A program made the position numbers and the translations under genes. A stretch of 42,714 nucleotides of DNA, from assembly GCF_016462545.1 (NCBI RefSeq), contig NZ_JAEMTA010000047.1:1-42714 (forward strand), given 5' to 3'. This document shows, one piece after another, positions 7,373 to 15,490 of this stretch. The notes under the pieces were generated by a model. It saw nothing but the letters and a program-made list of their open reading frames with translations. It did no database searches and was not told the origin of the DNA. This stretch comes from Mycolicibacterium sp. GTDB lineage: Bacteria > Actinomycetota > Actinomycetes > Mycobacteriales > Mycobacteriaceae. How positions within the stretch are numbered: the stretch's first letter is position 1; every line of letters begins with the position of its first letter.

Positions 7373-7507
7373 CCCCCGGAGTCGGCTACCGCCTGGTCCC
7401 GGTGGGGCGGGCGGTGCTGACGTGGCGGACGTGAAGGCCAGGGCGTGACGCCGATGAACCCCGCTGGACCAATTGCTACGCAAACGCCAACATTCGGCGC
7501 ACACCAG
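7373..7507 (+). other. Gap in the mft operon with a possible hairpin
   Basis: This 135-bp stretch is the only real gap in the mft operon. ACCGCC (7388-7393) and GGCGGT (7410-7415) can pair around a 16-base loop, without a T-tract. A GTG at 7445, preceded by GAAGG, is in frame with mftE and could give a longer MftE. The part from about 7470 to 7495 is AT-richer than its neighbours and might hold an internal promoter; I cannot decide between these. Confidence 0.3.
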
Positions 7508-8239
7508 GTGAATTCGGCCTACGATCGGCGGGTGGCTTTCCCCAGCGAGCTTGGGAACTCAACGGCGAGACAGCTCCGCGATCTGTCCCCCGCGTTGATA
7601 ATCCCGCTAGGTTCAACCGAGCAGCATGGGCCACACCTGCCGGTCGACACGGACACGCGAATCGCGTCCGCCGTCGCGGGTGCGATTGCTGAGCGACTTG
7701 CGGGGAACTGGATGCTGGCACCCTCGATCGGTTACGGCGCCAGTGGAGAGCACCAAGGATTTGCAGGCACGGTCTCCATCGGTACCTCTGCGCTGCAGCT
7801 TTTGCTGGTTGAGTACGGCAGGTCGGCGTGCGACTGGGCCTCGCAACTGGTGTTCGTCAACGGCCACGGAGGCAATGTCGCCGCCGTTGCCAGTGCCGTC
7901 ACGCTGCTGCGCGAAGAGGGCCGTGACGTCGCGTGGTGCGCCTGTAGCGTGCCAGGCGCCGACGCCCACGCCGGCCACACCGAAACGTCTGTATTGCTAC
8001 ATATTTCACCGGAAGCCGTGCACACGGAGGAGTGGGTCGCGGGCAACGAGGCGCCCCTGTCCGACCTCATGCCGCGCCTCCGAAACGGCGGCGTCGCTGC
8101 GGTGAGCCCGGTCGGGGTGCTGGGCAACCCCACCACCGCGTCCGCGGAAGACGGGTCGCGTATCTTTGCTGAGATGGTCGACAACTGCACCCGTCGCGTC
8201 GCGGCGTGGACCCCGGGTGCGGGGGGGCTTCTGCAGTGA
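7508..8239 (+). CDS. mftE: Mycofactocin precursor peptidase MftE (creatininase family)
   Basis: A 243-residue metal-dependent amidohydrolase of the creatininase family that cuts the modified C-terminal dipeptide from MftA, releasing AHDP. Metal-ligand motifs are visible: E and H in GSTEQHGPHLPVDTD (near residue 40), HGGNV (near residue 120) and the downstream acidic-histidine segment AGHTETSVLL. I start it at GTG 7508 because the product NSAYDRRVAFPSELG then begins where I expect the family to begin. GTG 7445 has the better upstream GAAGG and would add 21 residues, so the start is open. It overlaps mftF by GTGA. Confidence 0.92.
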   Translation: MNSAYDRRVAFPSELGNSTARQLRDLSPALIIPLGSTEQHGPHLPVDTDTRIASAVAGAIAERLAGNWMLAPSIGYGASGEHQGFAGTVSIGTSALQLLLVEYGRSACDWASQLVFVNGHGGNVAAVASAVTLLREEGRDVAWCACSVPGADAHAGHTETSVLLHISPEAVHTEEWVAGNEAPLSDLMPRLRNGGVAAVSPVGVLGNPTTASAEDGSRIFAEMVDNCTRRVAAWTPGAGGLLQ

Positions 8240-9648
8240 CCGGACCCAGACTTCCCGACGGCTTCGCCGTGCAAGTGGACAGACGGGTGAGAGTGCTTGG
8301 GGCGGGCTCGGCGCTGCTCGGTGGCTCACCCACCCGGCTGTTGCGTCTGGCTCCGGCAGCCCAGACGATGCTGAACAGCGGGCGCTTGGAGGTGCACGAC
8401 GCCCAGAGCGCGCAGTTGGCCCGCACGCTGCTCGACGCGACCGTGGCGCATCCCAGGCCGGCAAGCGGCCCGTCACACCGTGACGTCACCATCGTAATTC
8501 CGGTGCTGGACAACGCGATTGGGCTCAAGCGACTCGTCGAGGCGCTGCGCGGCATGCGGGTGGTGGTGGTCGACGACGGTTCGTCGCTACCTGTGCAGGT
8601 GAGCGACTTCGCGGGCCTGCACTGTGACGTTCGGGTGCTCCGCCACGCCGCCAGTCGGGGCCCCGCGGCCGCCCGCAATGCCGGCCTCGCCGTATGCGAG
8701 ACGGACTTCGTCGCGTTCCTCGACTCCGACGTCGTGCCCCGCCGCGGGTGGCTCGAGGCGCTCCTCGGACACTTCTGCGATCCGGCCGTCGCCCTGGTGG
8801 CGCCACGGATCGTCGGACTGCAAGAGCCGCGCAACCTGGTGGCCCGGTACGAGGCGGTGCGGTCCTCGCTCGATCTTGGTCTGCGCGAAGCGCCCGTCGT
8901 GCCCTACGGCACCGTGTCCTACGTGCCCAGCGCGGCCATCATCTGCCGGCGCTCGGCGCTCAACGACGTGGGGGGGTTCGACGAGACGCTGAAGTCGGGG
9001 GAGGACGTCGACCTGTGCTGGCGTTTCATCGAGGCCGAGGCCCGGCTGCGGTACGAGCCCATCGCCCTGGTGGGACATGACCATCGCACTCAACTGCGAG
9101 ACTGGTTCGCGCGCAAGGCGTTCTACGGGTCATCGGCCGCGCCCCTGTCCGTGCGGCACCCGGGCAAGACCGCCCCGCTGGTCCTGTCCGGGTGGACGCT
9201 GCTGGTATGGCTGTTGTTGGCGATGGGATCGGGCATCGGCTACGTCGCTTCGACGGTCGTTGCCGCCATCACCGGCCGCAAGATCGCCAAGGTGCTGAGT
9301 GCGGTCGACACCGAACCGAAGGAGGTCGCCGCACTCGCGGCGCAGGGACTGTGGTCGGCCGCGCTGCAGCTGGCGTCGGCCATCTGTCGCCACTACTGGC
9401 CGATCGCCCTCGTGGCGGCCATCTTCTTCAGGCGATGCCGCCACGTCGTGCTGGTGGCCGCCGTGGTCGACGGGGTCGTCGACTGGGCGACCCGCAACGG
9501 CAACGTCGACGACGACGCGAAGCGGATGGGACTGCCGGCGTATCTGCTCCTCAAGCGACTCGACGACATCGCGTACGGGCTGGGATTGTGGACCGGTGTC
9601 GTGCGCGAGCGCGACCTCGGAGCGCTGAAGCCACAGATCCGGACCTGA
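8236..9648 (+). CDS. mftF: Mycofactocin glycosyltransferase MftF (GT2 family)
   Basis: A 470-residue family-2 glycosyltransferase, the same length I recall for M. tuberculosis Rv0696. It extends mycofactocin with beta-1,4-linked glucose units. GT-A motifs are VVVVDDGSS at 109-117, RGPAAARN at 141-148, the metal-binding DSD at 163-165 (FLDSDVVP) and GEDVDLCWR at 255-263. After about residue 310 it becomes hydrophobic (VLSGWTLLVWLLLAMGSGIG, then HYWPIALVAAIFF), so it is probably membrane-attached. The GTG start at 8236 overlaps the mftE stop (GTGA). Confidence 0.95.
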   Translation: MTGPRLPDGFAVQVDRRVRVLGAGSALLGGSPTRLLRLAPAAQTMLNSGRLEVHDAQSAQLARTLLDATVAHPRPASGPSHRDVTIVIPVLDNAIGLKRLVEALRGMRVVVVDDGSSLPVQVSDFAGLHCDVRVLRHAASRGPAAARNAGLAVCETDFVAFLDSDVVPRRGWLEALLGHFCDPAVALVAPRIVGLQEPRNLVARYEAVRSSLDLGLREAPVVPYGTVSYVPSAAIICRRSALNDVGGFDETLKSGEDVDLCWRFIEAEARLRYEPIALVGHDHRTQLRDWFARKAFYGSSAAPLSVRHPGKTAPLVLSGWTLLVWLLLAMGSGIGYVASTVVAAITGRKIAKVLSAVDTEPKEVAALAAQGLWSAALQLASAICRHYWPIALVAAIFFRRCRHVVLVAAVVDGVVDWATRNGNVDDDAKRMGLPAYLLLKRLDDIAYGLGLWTGVVRERDLGALKPQIRT

Positions 9649-9667
9649 AGCGCGAAAACGGATCTAC

Positions 9668-11074
9668 GTGCATTCTGACGTCCTGATCGTCGGTGCGGGT
9701 AGTGCTGGTTGCGTTCTTGCCGAACGCCTTTCGCGTGATGAGCGGTGTCGGGTGACGCTCGTGGAGGAGGGCCCGGCGGCATCGGATCCCGTCGTCCGGG
9801 AACAGATCGGCGATGGTCACCGCCTGCCGATCGGGTCGGCGAGCTCGGTGGTGCGACGCTACGACACCACGCTCACCGAGGCGCCCCAACGCAGTGCCTC
9901 GATCATGCGGGGGGCCGTCGTCGGTGGTTCCGGCGCCGTCAACGGCGGATACTTCTGTCGCGGCCTGGCGGGTGACTTCGACGGGTGGCAACTCCCCGGT
10001 TGGTCGTGGGACGACGTCCTGCCGCACTTTCTGGACATCGAGAACGATCTGGACTTCGACGGCCCACTGCACGGTGCCGACGGCCCGATGACCATCCGGC
10101 GGATCACCGAATTCGAGGAGGGCGCATCCGCTTTCATCGACGCCGCACGTGGTCGGGGCTACGAGTGGGTCGCCGACCTCAATGGCGACGACCCGGGACG
10201 GGCCGGAGTCGGCGCGGTGCCACTGAACATCGACCGGGGCACGCGGGTGGGTCCGGGCGACGCATTCCTCGGTCGCGCGGTGGGACGGCCCAATCTGACC
10301 GTCCTGGAAAAGCGCCGCGTGACGCGGATCCGATTCGCCGGTGATCGTGTCGTCGGGGTCGACTGTGCGGACGCCGACGGTGCGCTAACCGCCGATCGGG
10401 TCGTCCTGGCGGCGGGCGCCATCGGATCCGCGCATCTGCTCATGGTGTCGGGCATCGGACCCGCAGCGAGGCTGTCGTCCGCGGGCATCGAGGTGCTGGT
10501 GGACTCACCGGTCGGCACGCGCAGTATCGATCATCCGGAGTGGGTGTTACCGGTCAACTGGCCCGCCGCGCCGGGCAGGCCGCCGCTGGAGGCGCTGCTC
10601 ACCACCGACGCGGGTCTGGAAATACGTTGCTATACCACCGGATTCGCGGCGATGGTGGGGGCGGACTTCGATCCGTCGGACCGGCCTCACCTCGGGGTGA
10701 CCCTGATGCGGCCACACTCCCGGGGCCGGGTGGTCGTGAGATCGGCCGACATCGAGGTCCCGCCGTTGATCGAGCACCGCTACGACAGTGCGCCCGCCGA
10801 CGTCGCCGCGCTGGAAGTGGGCGCCGCGCTAGCCCACGAGCTCGCGGGCTCGGGGTACGAGGCCAGAGAATCGTTCTGGTCGACCTCGCAGCACCTGTGC
10901 GGAACCGTACCGATGGGACCCGACGGCGAGGCGCCCCTCGACGAGAGATGCCGGGTGCGCGGCGTGGACGGGCTGTGGGTGGTCGACGGCTCGATCCTGC
11001 CCGACATCACCAGCCGTGGACCCCACGCCACGATCGTGATGATCGGCCACCGCGCGGCCGAGTTCATTCGGTGA
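9668..11074 (+). CDS. mftG: Mycofactocin-associated GMC-family flavoprotein oxidoreductase MftG
   Basis: A 468-residue FAD enzyme of the glucose-methanol-choline family. Published work in M. smegmatis shows MftG reoxidising mycofactocinol and feeding electrons to the respiratory chain. The N-terminal FAD loop is DVLIVGAGSAGCVLAERLS, the GMC signature is near residue 80 (MRGAVVGGSGAVNGGYFCRG), and the C-terminal FAD/active-site region has HLCGTVPMG and DGSILPDITSRGPHATIVMI. The GTG start at 9668 lies 19 bp after mftF with no strong ribosome binding site. Its last 11 bases overlap the convergent racemase gene. It is the last gene of the mft operon. Confidence 0.93.
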   Translation: MHSDVLIVGAGSAGCVLAERLSRDERCRVTLVEEGPAASDPVVREQIGDGHRLPIGSASSVVRRYDTTLTEAPQRSASIMRGAVVGGSGAVNGGYFCRGLAGDFDGWQLPGWSWDDVLPHFLDIENDLDFDGPLHGADGPMTIRRITEFEEGASAFIDAARGRGYEWVADLNGDDPGRAGVGAVPLNIDRGTRVGPGDAFLGRAVGRPNLTVLEKRRVTRIRFAGDRVVGVDCADADGALTADRVVLAAGAIGSAHLLMVSGIGPAARLSSAGIEVLVDSPVGTRSIDHPEWVLPVNWPAAPGRPPLEALLTTDAGLEIRCYTTGFAAMVGADFDPSDRPHLGVTLMRPHSRGRVVVRSADIEVPPLIEHRYDSAPADVAALEVGAALAHELAGSGYEARESFWSTSQHLCGTVPMGPDGEAPLDERCRVRGVDGLWVVDGSILPDITSRGPHATIVMIGHRAAEFIR

Positions 11075-11729
11075 TCGGGCGCAGCCTGACGAGTGCCTCG
11101 GCAAGGAGTGTGGCCGCTACGACACCGTCGACCACGGGTACGCCGAGGCGTTCGGTAAGGGGGCTCGCGAACTTTGCCATTGCCGCACAGCCCAATACGA
11201 TCGCGCGACTCCCGTCCTGAACCAGGGCCTTCTCGCAGAGGTCGCCGATGGGGTCGATGGTGCTGGGATCCGAGTCGATCTGCAGGACGGGGATGTCGGA
11301 GGCATGCACGCCGAGGCACTGGCGGGGAGTGTAGGTCTTGGCGAGCTCCCACGCCGTCGGCACCGTGGCGGACATCGAGGTCACCACCGAGAAGCTTCCC
11401 GCGGATAGCGCCGCAGCGTGCATCGCTGCCTGCGCGATGCCGAGGACCGGAACGCCTACGGCGGCCCGTACCCGATCGAGGCCGGGATCGCCGAAGCAGG
11501 CAATGACATAGGCGTCCGGTGGGTTCTCGCCAGCCTCCGCCCGGTGTACCTCCGTGAGAAGTCCAGGGATGCAACGCCGTTCGTCATCGTCACTTTCGAT
11601 GCTGGCGGGTCCGTCGGGGGGATTCACCGCGACCACGTCGGTCGCGGGCCCGGCGACCGTGCGTGCTGCCGCTCCTATCGCCGCGGTCATCGACGCAGTG
11701 CTGTTGGGGTTGACGATCAAAAGTCGCAC
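11064..11729 (-). CDS. Asp/Glu/hydantoin racemase family protein
   Basis: A 221-residue member of the Asp/Glu racemase superfamily, closest by motif to hydantoin racemases, which interconvert D- and L-5-substituted hydantoins by a two-cysteine mechanism. Both cysteines are visible: C78 in YVIACFGDPGLD and C181 in IVLGCAAMAKFASP. The N-terminus RLLIVNPNSTASMT is typical. The GTG start at 11729 lies three bases after the MFS stop, so it is probably translated by coupling from the exporter gene. No hydantoinase or carbamoylase gene is in the window, so the true substrate is open. Its 3' end overlaps mftG by 11 bp. Confidence 0.88.
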   Translation of the reverse strand: MRLLIVNPNSTASMTAAIGAAARTVAGPATDVVAVNPPDGPASIESDDDERRCIPGLLTEVHRAEAGENPPDAYVIACFGDPGLDRVRAAVGVPVLGIAQAAMHAAALSAGSFSVVTSMSATVPTAWELAKTYTPRQCLGVHASDIPVLQIDSDPSTIDPIGDLCEKALVQDGSRAIVLGCAAMAKFASPLTERLGVPVVDGVVAATLLAEALVRLRPITE

Positions 11730-11732
11730 ACC

Positions 11733-13346
11733 TCAAGGGTAGGCGCGATGCCGCCCCTCGGCAGCGGGCGTCCGTGCGGCGGTGAGCCTGCGCACGCTGC
11801 GAAGCTGCCTGCCGTCGCGGCCGGGAGCCCAGAGCGCCACGAACGCCGCGGCAATGGCGATCACGACGGCGAGCACCAGCACGGAGGAGTCCATGGCCTG
11901 AAGGAAGGCGGTCTGAGCGAGCGTCGTCAGCTGCGGGCCCTGCGGCCCGATCTGAGCAGAGGCCGCGAGCGCCTCGGCCAGCGATCCGGCCGCACGTTCG
12001 CGGATCGGCTCGGGGAACTGGGAAAGGTTCGGGGTGAGCGCGCTGGTGTACCTCGCGGCGAGGATCGACCCCGCCACCGCGATGCCGAGGGCGGCACCGA
12101 TTTCGCGGGTGGTGTCGTTGACGGCCGACGCCACCCCCTGCTTCTCGTCGGGTACGGCACCCATGATGGCAGAAGTCGTTGGGGCCGTGCAGAATCCGAT
12201 TCCAGTGCTCATGACGAGCAGCGGCCATGCGAACTCGACGTAGGACGACTCCACGTCCAGCAGCCGTAGACACACCAAGCCCGCGGCGATCAGGGTCAAA
12301 CCAAGGACCACTGCGATTCGCAGGCCGATCCGGGGCAGGTACCAGCCGGTGGCGATGCTCAGGACGAACACCGGCACCATCAGCGGTGCCAGCGCCACCG
12401 CTGTCCCCAGCGGGCTGTACCCCATGACCAGCTGGATGTACTGGATCACCACGAAGAAGAACCCGAAGTTGGCGAAGAAGAGGAACGTCACCCCGACGGC
12501 GCCCGTGGCGAAGTCGGGCCTGGCGAACAGTCGCACGTCCAGCAGGGGCTGCCGGCGGCGCAACTGAACGACGGTGAACGCGGCTGCCAACGCGATGCCG
12601 GAGATCATGCACCCCCAGACCAGGGGGTGCGTCCAGCCGCGCGCGGGTGCCTCGATGACGCCGAAGACGAAGACCGCCACCGCCGCTCCGATGAGAACCG
12701 CACCCGGCCAATCCAGCGGGGCGGCCTCATCGTCTCGCGAGGAGGAGACGGTGCACGTGAGCGCGAACAGGACGATGCCGGCACCCGTGAAGGCCCAGAA
12801 GATCGACTGCCACGACCAGAAGTGCAGCAGGATCCCGGTGACGAGGAAGCCGAGGACGGCGCCCGAACCCGCGACGCCGGCCCAGATTCCAACCGCCTTG
12901 TTGCGCTCGGACTTTGGGTAAGCGGCGGTCAGCAACGACAGCGTGGCGGGCATGACGAAGGCCGCGCCCGCACCGGCGGCGCCCCGTGCCACGATCAGTT
13001 CGATCGGGCCGTCGAAGAAGATCGGTGCCAGCGAGGCGACCGTGAAGATCGCGAGGCCGATGAGAAGTGCTCCGCGCCTTCCGTATCGGTCGCCGACCGC
13101 CCCGGCGGGCAGGAGCAGGCAGGCAAGCACGAGCGTGTAGCCGTCGATGATCCAGGTGAGCTGCGACTGGGTGGCCGAGGTCTCGACCGCGATGTCGGGC
13201 AGCGCAGAGTTCAGGGCCACCATCGAGGAGATGACCATCGAGACGGCCAGGCACGCGACTACGAGCAGCCACGCGCGCTCCCGCGTGGACATGGCACCGA
13301 GGCCCGGGTCGATATCCTGGTCGGACGGCATGATGGTGTCGACCAT
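11733..13346 (-). CDS. MFS drug exporter, DHA2 (EmrB/QacA, 14-TM) family
   Basis: A 537-residue proton-driven efflux protein with about 14 hydrophobic segments. Motif A is GAVGDRYGRRGALL after TM2; ARGAAGAGAAFVMPATLSLL and the motif-C-like WAGVAGSGAVLGFLVTGILL in TM5 follow, both typical of drug/H+ antiporters. The C-terminus is a basic cytoplasmic tail. The start at ATG 13346 has AAGGAGG nine to ten bases upstream. It is divergent from a TetR gene, with two tandem palindromes between them, so repression by that regulator with relief by a transported compound is likely. The racemase gene follows as the second cistron. Confidence 0.93.
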   Translation of the reverse strand: MVDTIMPSDQDIDPGLGAMSTRERAWLLVVACLAVSMVISSMVALNSALPDIAVETSATQSQLTWIIDGYTLVLACLLLPAGAVGDRYGRRGALLIGLAIFTVASLAPIFFDGPIELIVARGAAGAGAAFVMPATLSLLTAAYPKSERNKAVGIWAGVAGSGAVLGFLVTGILLHFWSWQSIFWAFTGAGIVLFALTCTVSSSRDDEAAPLDWPGAVLIGAAVAVFVFGVIEAPARGWTHPLVWGCMISGIALAAAFTVVQLRRRQPLLDVRLFARPDFATGAVGVTFLFFANFGFFFVVIQYIQLVMGYSPLGTAVALAPLMVPVFVLSIATGWYLPRIGLRIAVVLGLTLIAAGLVCLRLLDVESSYVEFAWPLLVMSTGIGFCTAPTTSAIMGAVPDEKQGVASAVNDTTREIGAALGIAVAGSILAARYTSALTPNLSQFPEPIRERAAGSLAEALAASAQIGPQGPQLTTLAQTAFLQAMDSSVLVLAVVIAIAAAFVALWAPGRDGRQLRSVRRLTAARTPAAEGRHRAYP

Positions 13347-13377
13347 GGGCGACGCCCTCCTTGGGTCGGATACTTTT

Positions 13378-13413
13378 GAGACTAACAGTCTTGGTGCGAG
13401 ACCAATAGTCTCG
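13378..13413. promoter_or_regulatory. Two tandem TetR-type operators
   Basis: AGACTAACAGTCT (13379-13391, 5-bp arms around AAC) and CGAGACCAATAGTCTCG (13397-13413, one mismatched pair) are palindromes with centres at 13385 and 13405, exactly 20 bp apart. They lie between the divergent exporter and TetR genes, about 32 and 35 bp from the two start codons. Two copies phased by two helical turns suggest cooperative binding of two dimers on one DNA face. Confidence 0.7.
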
Positions 13414-13447
13414 TAGGCACGTGCCCGCTGCGGAGGGGAGGTAAACG

Positions 13448-14110
13448 ATGACGGCCGGCCGTACGGACCCGCGGCCCGCCCGTTCGCGGGCGCGGCTACT
13501 CGAGGCGGCGACGGCGCTCTTGAGCTCGGGTGGCCCCAGTGCGGTCACCATCGACGCCGTCACCCGCAGCGCCAATGTCGCCAGAGCCACCCTGTACCGG
13601 CACTTCTCCAGCGCCAACGATCTGTTGGCCGCCAGCTTCACCGGCCTGATCCCGCCACCGCCCATGCCTCCCGAGGAGGGCACGCTGCGGGAGCGGCTCA
13701 CCGCGATCGTGGTCGCCTGGGCCGAGTCGATCGCCGAGGCGCCGACGATCCTGACGGCGATGTCATGGCTGTCCCTGGGTCCCGACATCGGACAGTTGCC
13801 GCATGCGAAGGACGACGACTCGAGCAGTCCGGCGATGCGCTCGCTACGGGAACGCATCGCGCAGCAGTACTCGGCTCCCTTCGACGCGATCCTCGACGGT
13901 CCACAGGCCGCCGCCGAGCTGAAACCCGTCGACCGCACAGTCGCTTTCGCGCTGCTGATCGGTCCGCTGGCGTTCGGCCGGATCAGCACCCTGGCCGACT
14001 TCGACTACGAGAAGGTGGCCGTCGCCGCCGTCGACGGTTTCCTGAAGTCCTTCGCCAAGGACGCCGATGAACCCGCTACCGCAGTGAGTACCGAATCGGA
14101 AGGTGCTTGA
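13448..14110 (+). CDS. TetR/AcrR family transcriptional regulator
   Basis: A 220-residue TetR-family regulator. The DNA-binding domain is residues about 12-58 (RARLLEAATALLSSGGPSAV, TIDAVTRSANVARATLYRHF), followed by a helical effector domain beginning SFTGLIPPPPMPPEEGTLRE. Start ATG 13448 has a GGAGGGGAGG run upstream. It is divergent from the MFS exporter and presumably binds the two palindromes between them, controlling itself and the exporter/racemase pair. Its 3' end overlaps the convergent P450 gene by 35 bp. The effector is unknown. Confidence 0.9.
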   Translation: MTAGRTDPRPARSRARLLEAATALLSSGGPSAVTIDAVTRSANVARATLYRHFSSANDLLAASFTGLIPPPPMPPEEGTLRERLTAIVVAWAESIAEAPTILTAMSWLSLGPDIGQLPHAKDDDSSSPAMRSLRERIAQQYSAPFDAILDGPQAAAELKPVDRTVAFALLIGPLAFGRISTLADFDYEKVAVAAVDGFLKSFAKDADEPATAVSTESEGA

Positions 14111-15341
14111 GTCCGCCGACAAAGGTCGTCGCGGAGAGCTCGGGGACGCCGGCGAGTTCGATCGAGTCCAGACGCGGAACCAGTTCGGTGAAGAGGCTGT
14201 TCATCTCCATGCGGGCCAACGCGGCGCCCAGGCAGAAGTGCACGCCGTAGCCGAACGAGACGTGCTTGTTCGGATCGCGGCCTACGTCGAACCGGAACGG
14301 ATCGGTGAACACCTCCTCGTCGCGGTTGCCCGAGACGTAGGCCAGGTACACCGATTCACCCGCCGCGATGTCCACCCCGCGGACGGTGGTGTCAGCGGCA
14401 GCGGTGCGCATGAATTCCTTGACGGGAGTTGACCATCGGATCATCTCCTCGACGGCGGTGGGCATCAGGCCGGGGTCGTTGCGCAACCGCTGCAGCTCGC
14501 CCGGGTTGTCGATGAGCGCCCGCATGCCACCGGAGATCGCGTCCTTGGTGGTGTCGTGTCCCGCGCTGGCCACGATCACGTAGTACGACGCGGTGTCGAC
14601 GTCGGACAATGGTTCCCCGTCGATCATGCCGTTCGCGATCGCCGAAGCGAGGTCACCGGTCGGGGTCTCCCGGCGCGACGCCGTCAGCTGCGAGAAGTAG
14701 GCGAAGAAGTCGAGCAGGACGGCGAGCTGATCCTCCAGTGAGCCGCCATCGCGCTTGTACTCGTCGTCGTCGCCGCCGAACATCTCCTGCGTCAGCGAGT
14801 GCATCCGCCCGAAATCGGATTCGGGAAGGCCCAGCAGCGACATGATCACGTAGAGCGGGAAGTCGACGGCGATGTCGGTGACGAAGTCGCACTCGCCTCC
14901 GATGTCACGCATCTTGTCGACGTAGCGCTTGGCCAGCTCGTCGACACGCACCTGCAGGTCGCGCATGGCCTTGGGCCGGAACCAGTCCGCACCGATCTTG
15001 CGCACCTTGCGGTGGTGCGGATCGTCCATGTGGATCAGGGTGCGCAAGCCCATGCCCGCCTCGAGCTGTTCCTTGGCCATGTCGTCGGCGGCCGCCGTGG
15101 CCAGGAGCGGGCGCGGTTCACTCAGGAACAGCTCGTTGTCGCGTTCGATGTCCATGATGTCGGCGTGCTTGGTGATTGCCCAGAACGGCCGGTACGGCCG
15201 ATTGTCCACCCACGCAACGGGATTGTTCGCGCGAAGCTCGGTGAGCGCGGCATGCAGGCGCTCCTCGTCGGCGTAGGCGGTGGGGTCGGCGAGGACCTTG
15301 GTGGCCGGGTCGATCACACGGCCGTTGGTCTCACTGCTCAT
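14076..15341 (-). CDS. Cytochrome P450
   Basis: A 421-residue soluble bacterial-type P450 monooxygenase. The haem ligand motif is FGYGVHFCLGAALAR (cysteine near residue 367). The I-helix oxygen-activation motif is ASAGHDTTKDA, and the K-helix ExxR is in VEEMIRWSTP. There is no membrane anchor, so it needs a ferredoxin and reductase; the ferredoxin reductase at 736-1908 is a possible source but no ferredoxin gene is adjacent. Start ATG 15341 has AGGAG five bases upstream. A 16-bp palindrome (15367-15382) lies in the divergent control region shared with the esterase gene. The substrate is unknown. Confidence 0.93.
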   Translation of the reverse strand: MSSETNGRVIDPATKVLADPTAYADEERLHAALTELRANNPVAWVDNRPYRPFWAITKHADIMDIERDNELFLSEPRPLLATAAADDMAKEQLEAGMGLRTLIHMDDPHHRKVRKIGADWFRPKAMRDLQVRVDELAKRYVDKMRDIGGECDFVTDIAVDFPLYVIMSLLGLPESDFGRMHSLTQEMFGGDDDEYKRDGGSLEDQLAVLLDFFAYFSQLTASRRETPTGDLASAIANGMIDGEPLSDVDTASYYVIVASAGHDTTKDAISGGMRALIDNPGELQRLRNDPGLMPTAVEEMIRWSTPVKEFMRTAAADTTVRGVDIAAGESVYLAYVSGNRDEEVFTDPFRFDVGRDPNKHVSFGYGVHFCLGAALARMEMNSLFTELVPRLDSIELAGVPELSATTFVGGLKHLPIRYSLR

Positions 15342-15366
15342 CGAGACTCCTGATTCGCGGGCTGCA

Positions 15367-15382
15367 CTTGACGGGTGTCAAG
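15367..15382. promoter_or_regulatory. 16-bp palindrome between the P450 and esterase genes
   Basis: CTTGACGGGTGTCAAG has perfect 6-bp arms around GGGT. On the minus strand it contains TTGACA, a consensus -35 hexamer, about 25-30 bp upstream of the P450 start. A repressor bound here would block P450 transcription. The regulator is not identified. Confidence 0.45.
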
Positions 15383-15490
15383 CGGAAGCTTAGGTGGGGC
15401 GGACGCGCGCGATGGTCGGATTCCCCGGATACGCCGACGGCCCGGGCGCGCGGCGCCGTCCCCGGGAGGACTTCAGTAGGCTCGGCCGAG

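Noticed and set aside
7388..7415. Terminator between mftD and mftE
   Set aside because: The stem has only six pairs with a 16-base loop and no T-tract, and the downstream genes belong to the same pathway.
4898..7504. 868-residue open frame on the minus strand over mftB-mftC-mftD
   Set aside because: It is antisense to genes with clear motifs; the translation is low-complexity and lacks any family pattern, as expected in high-GC DNA.
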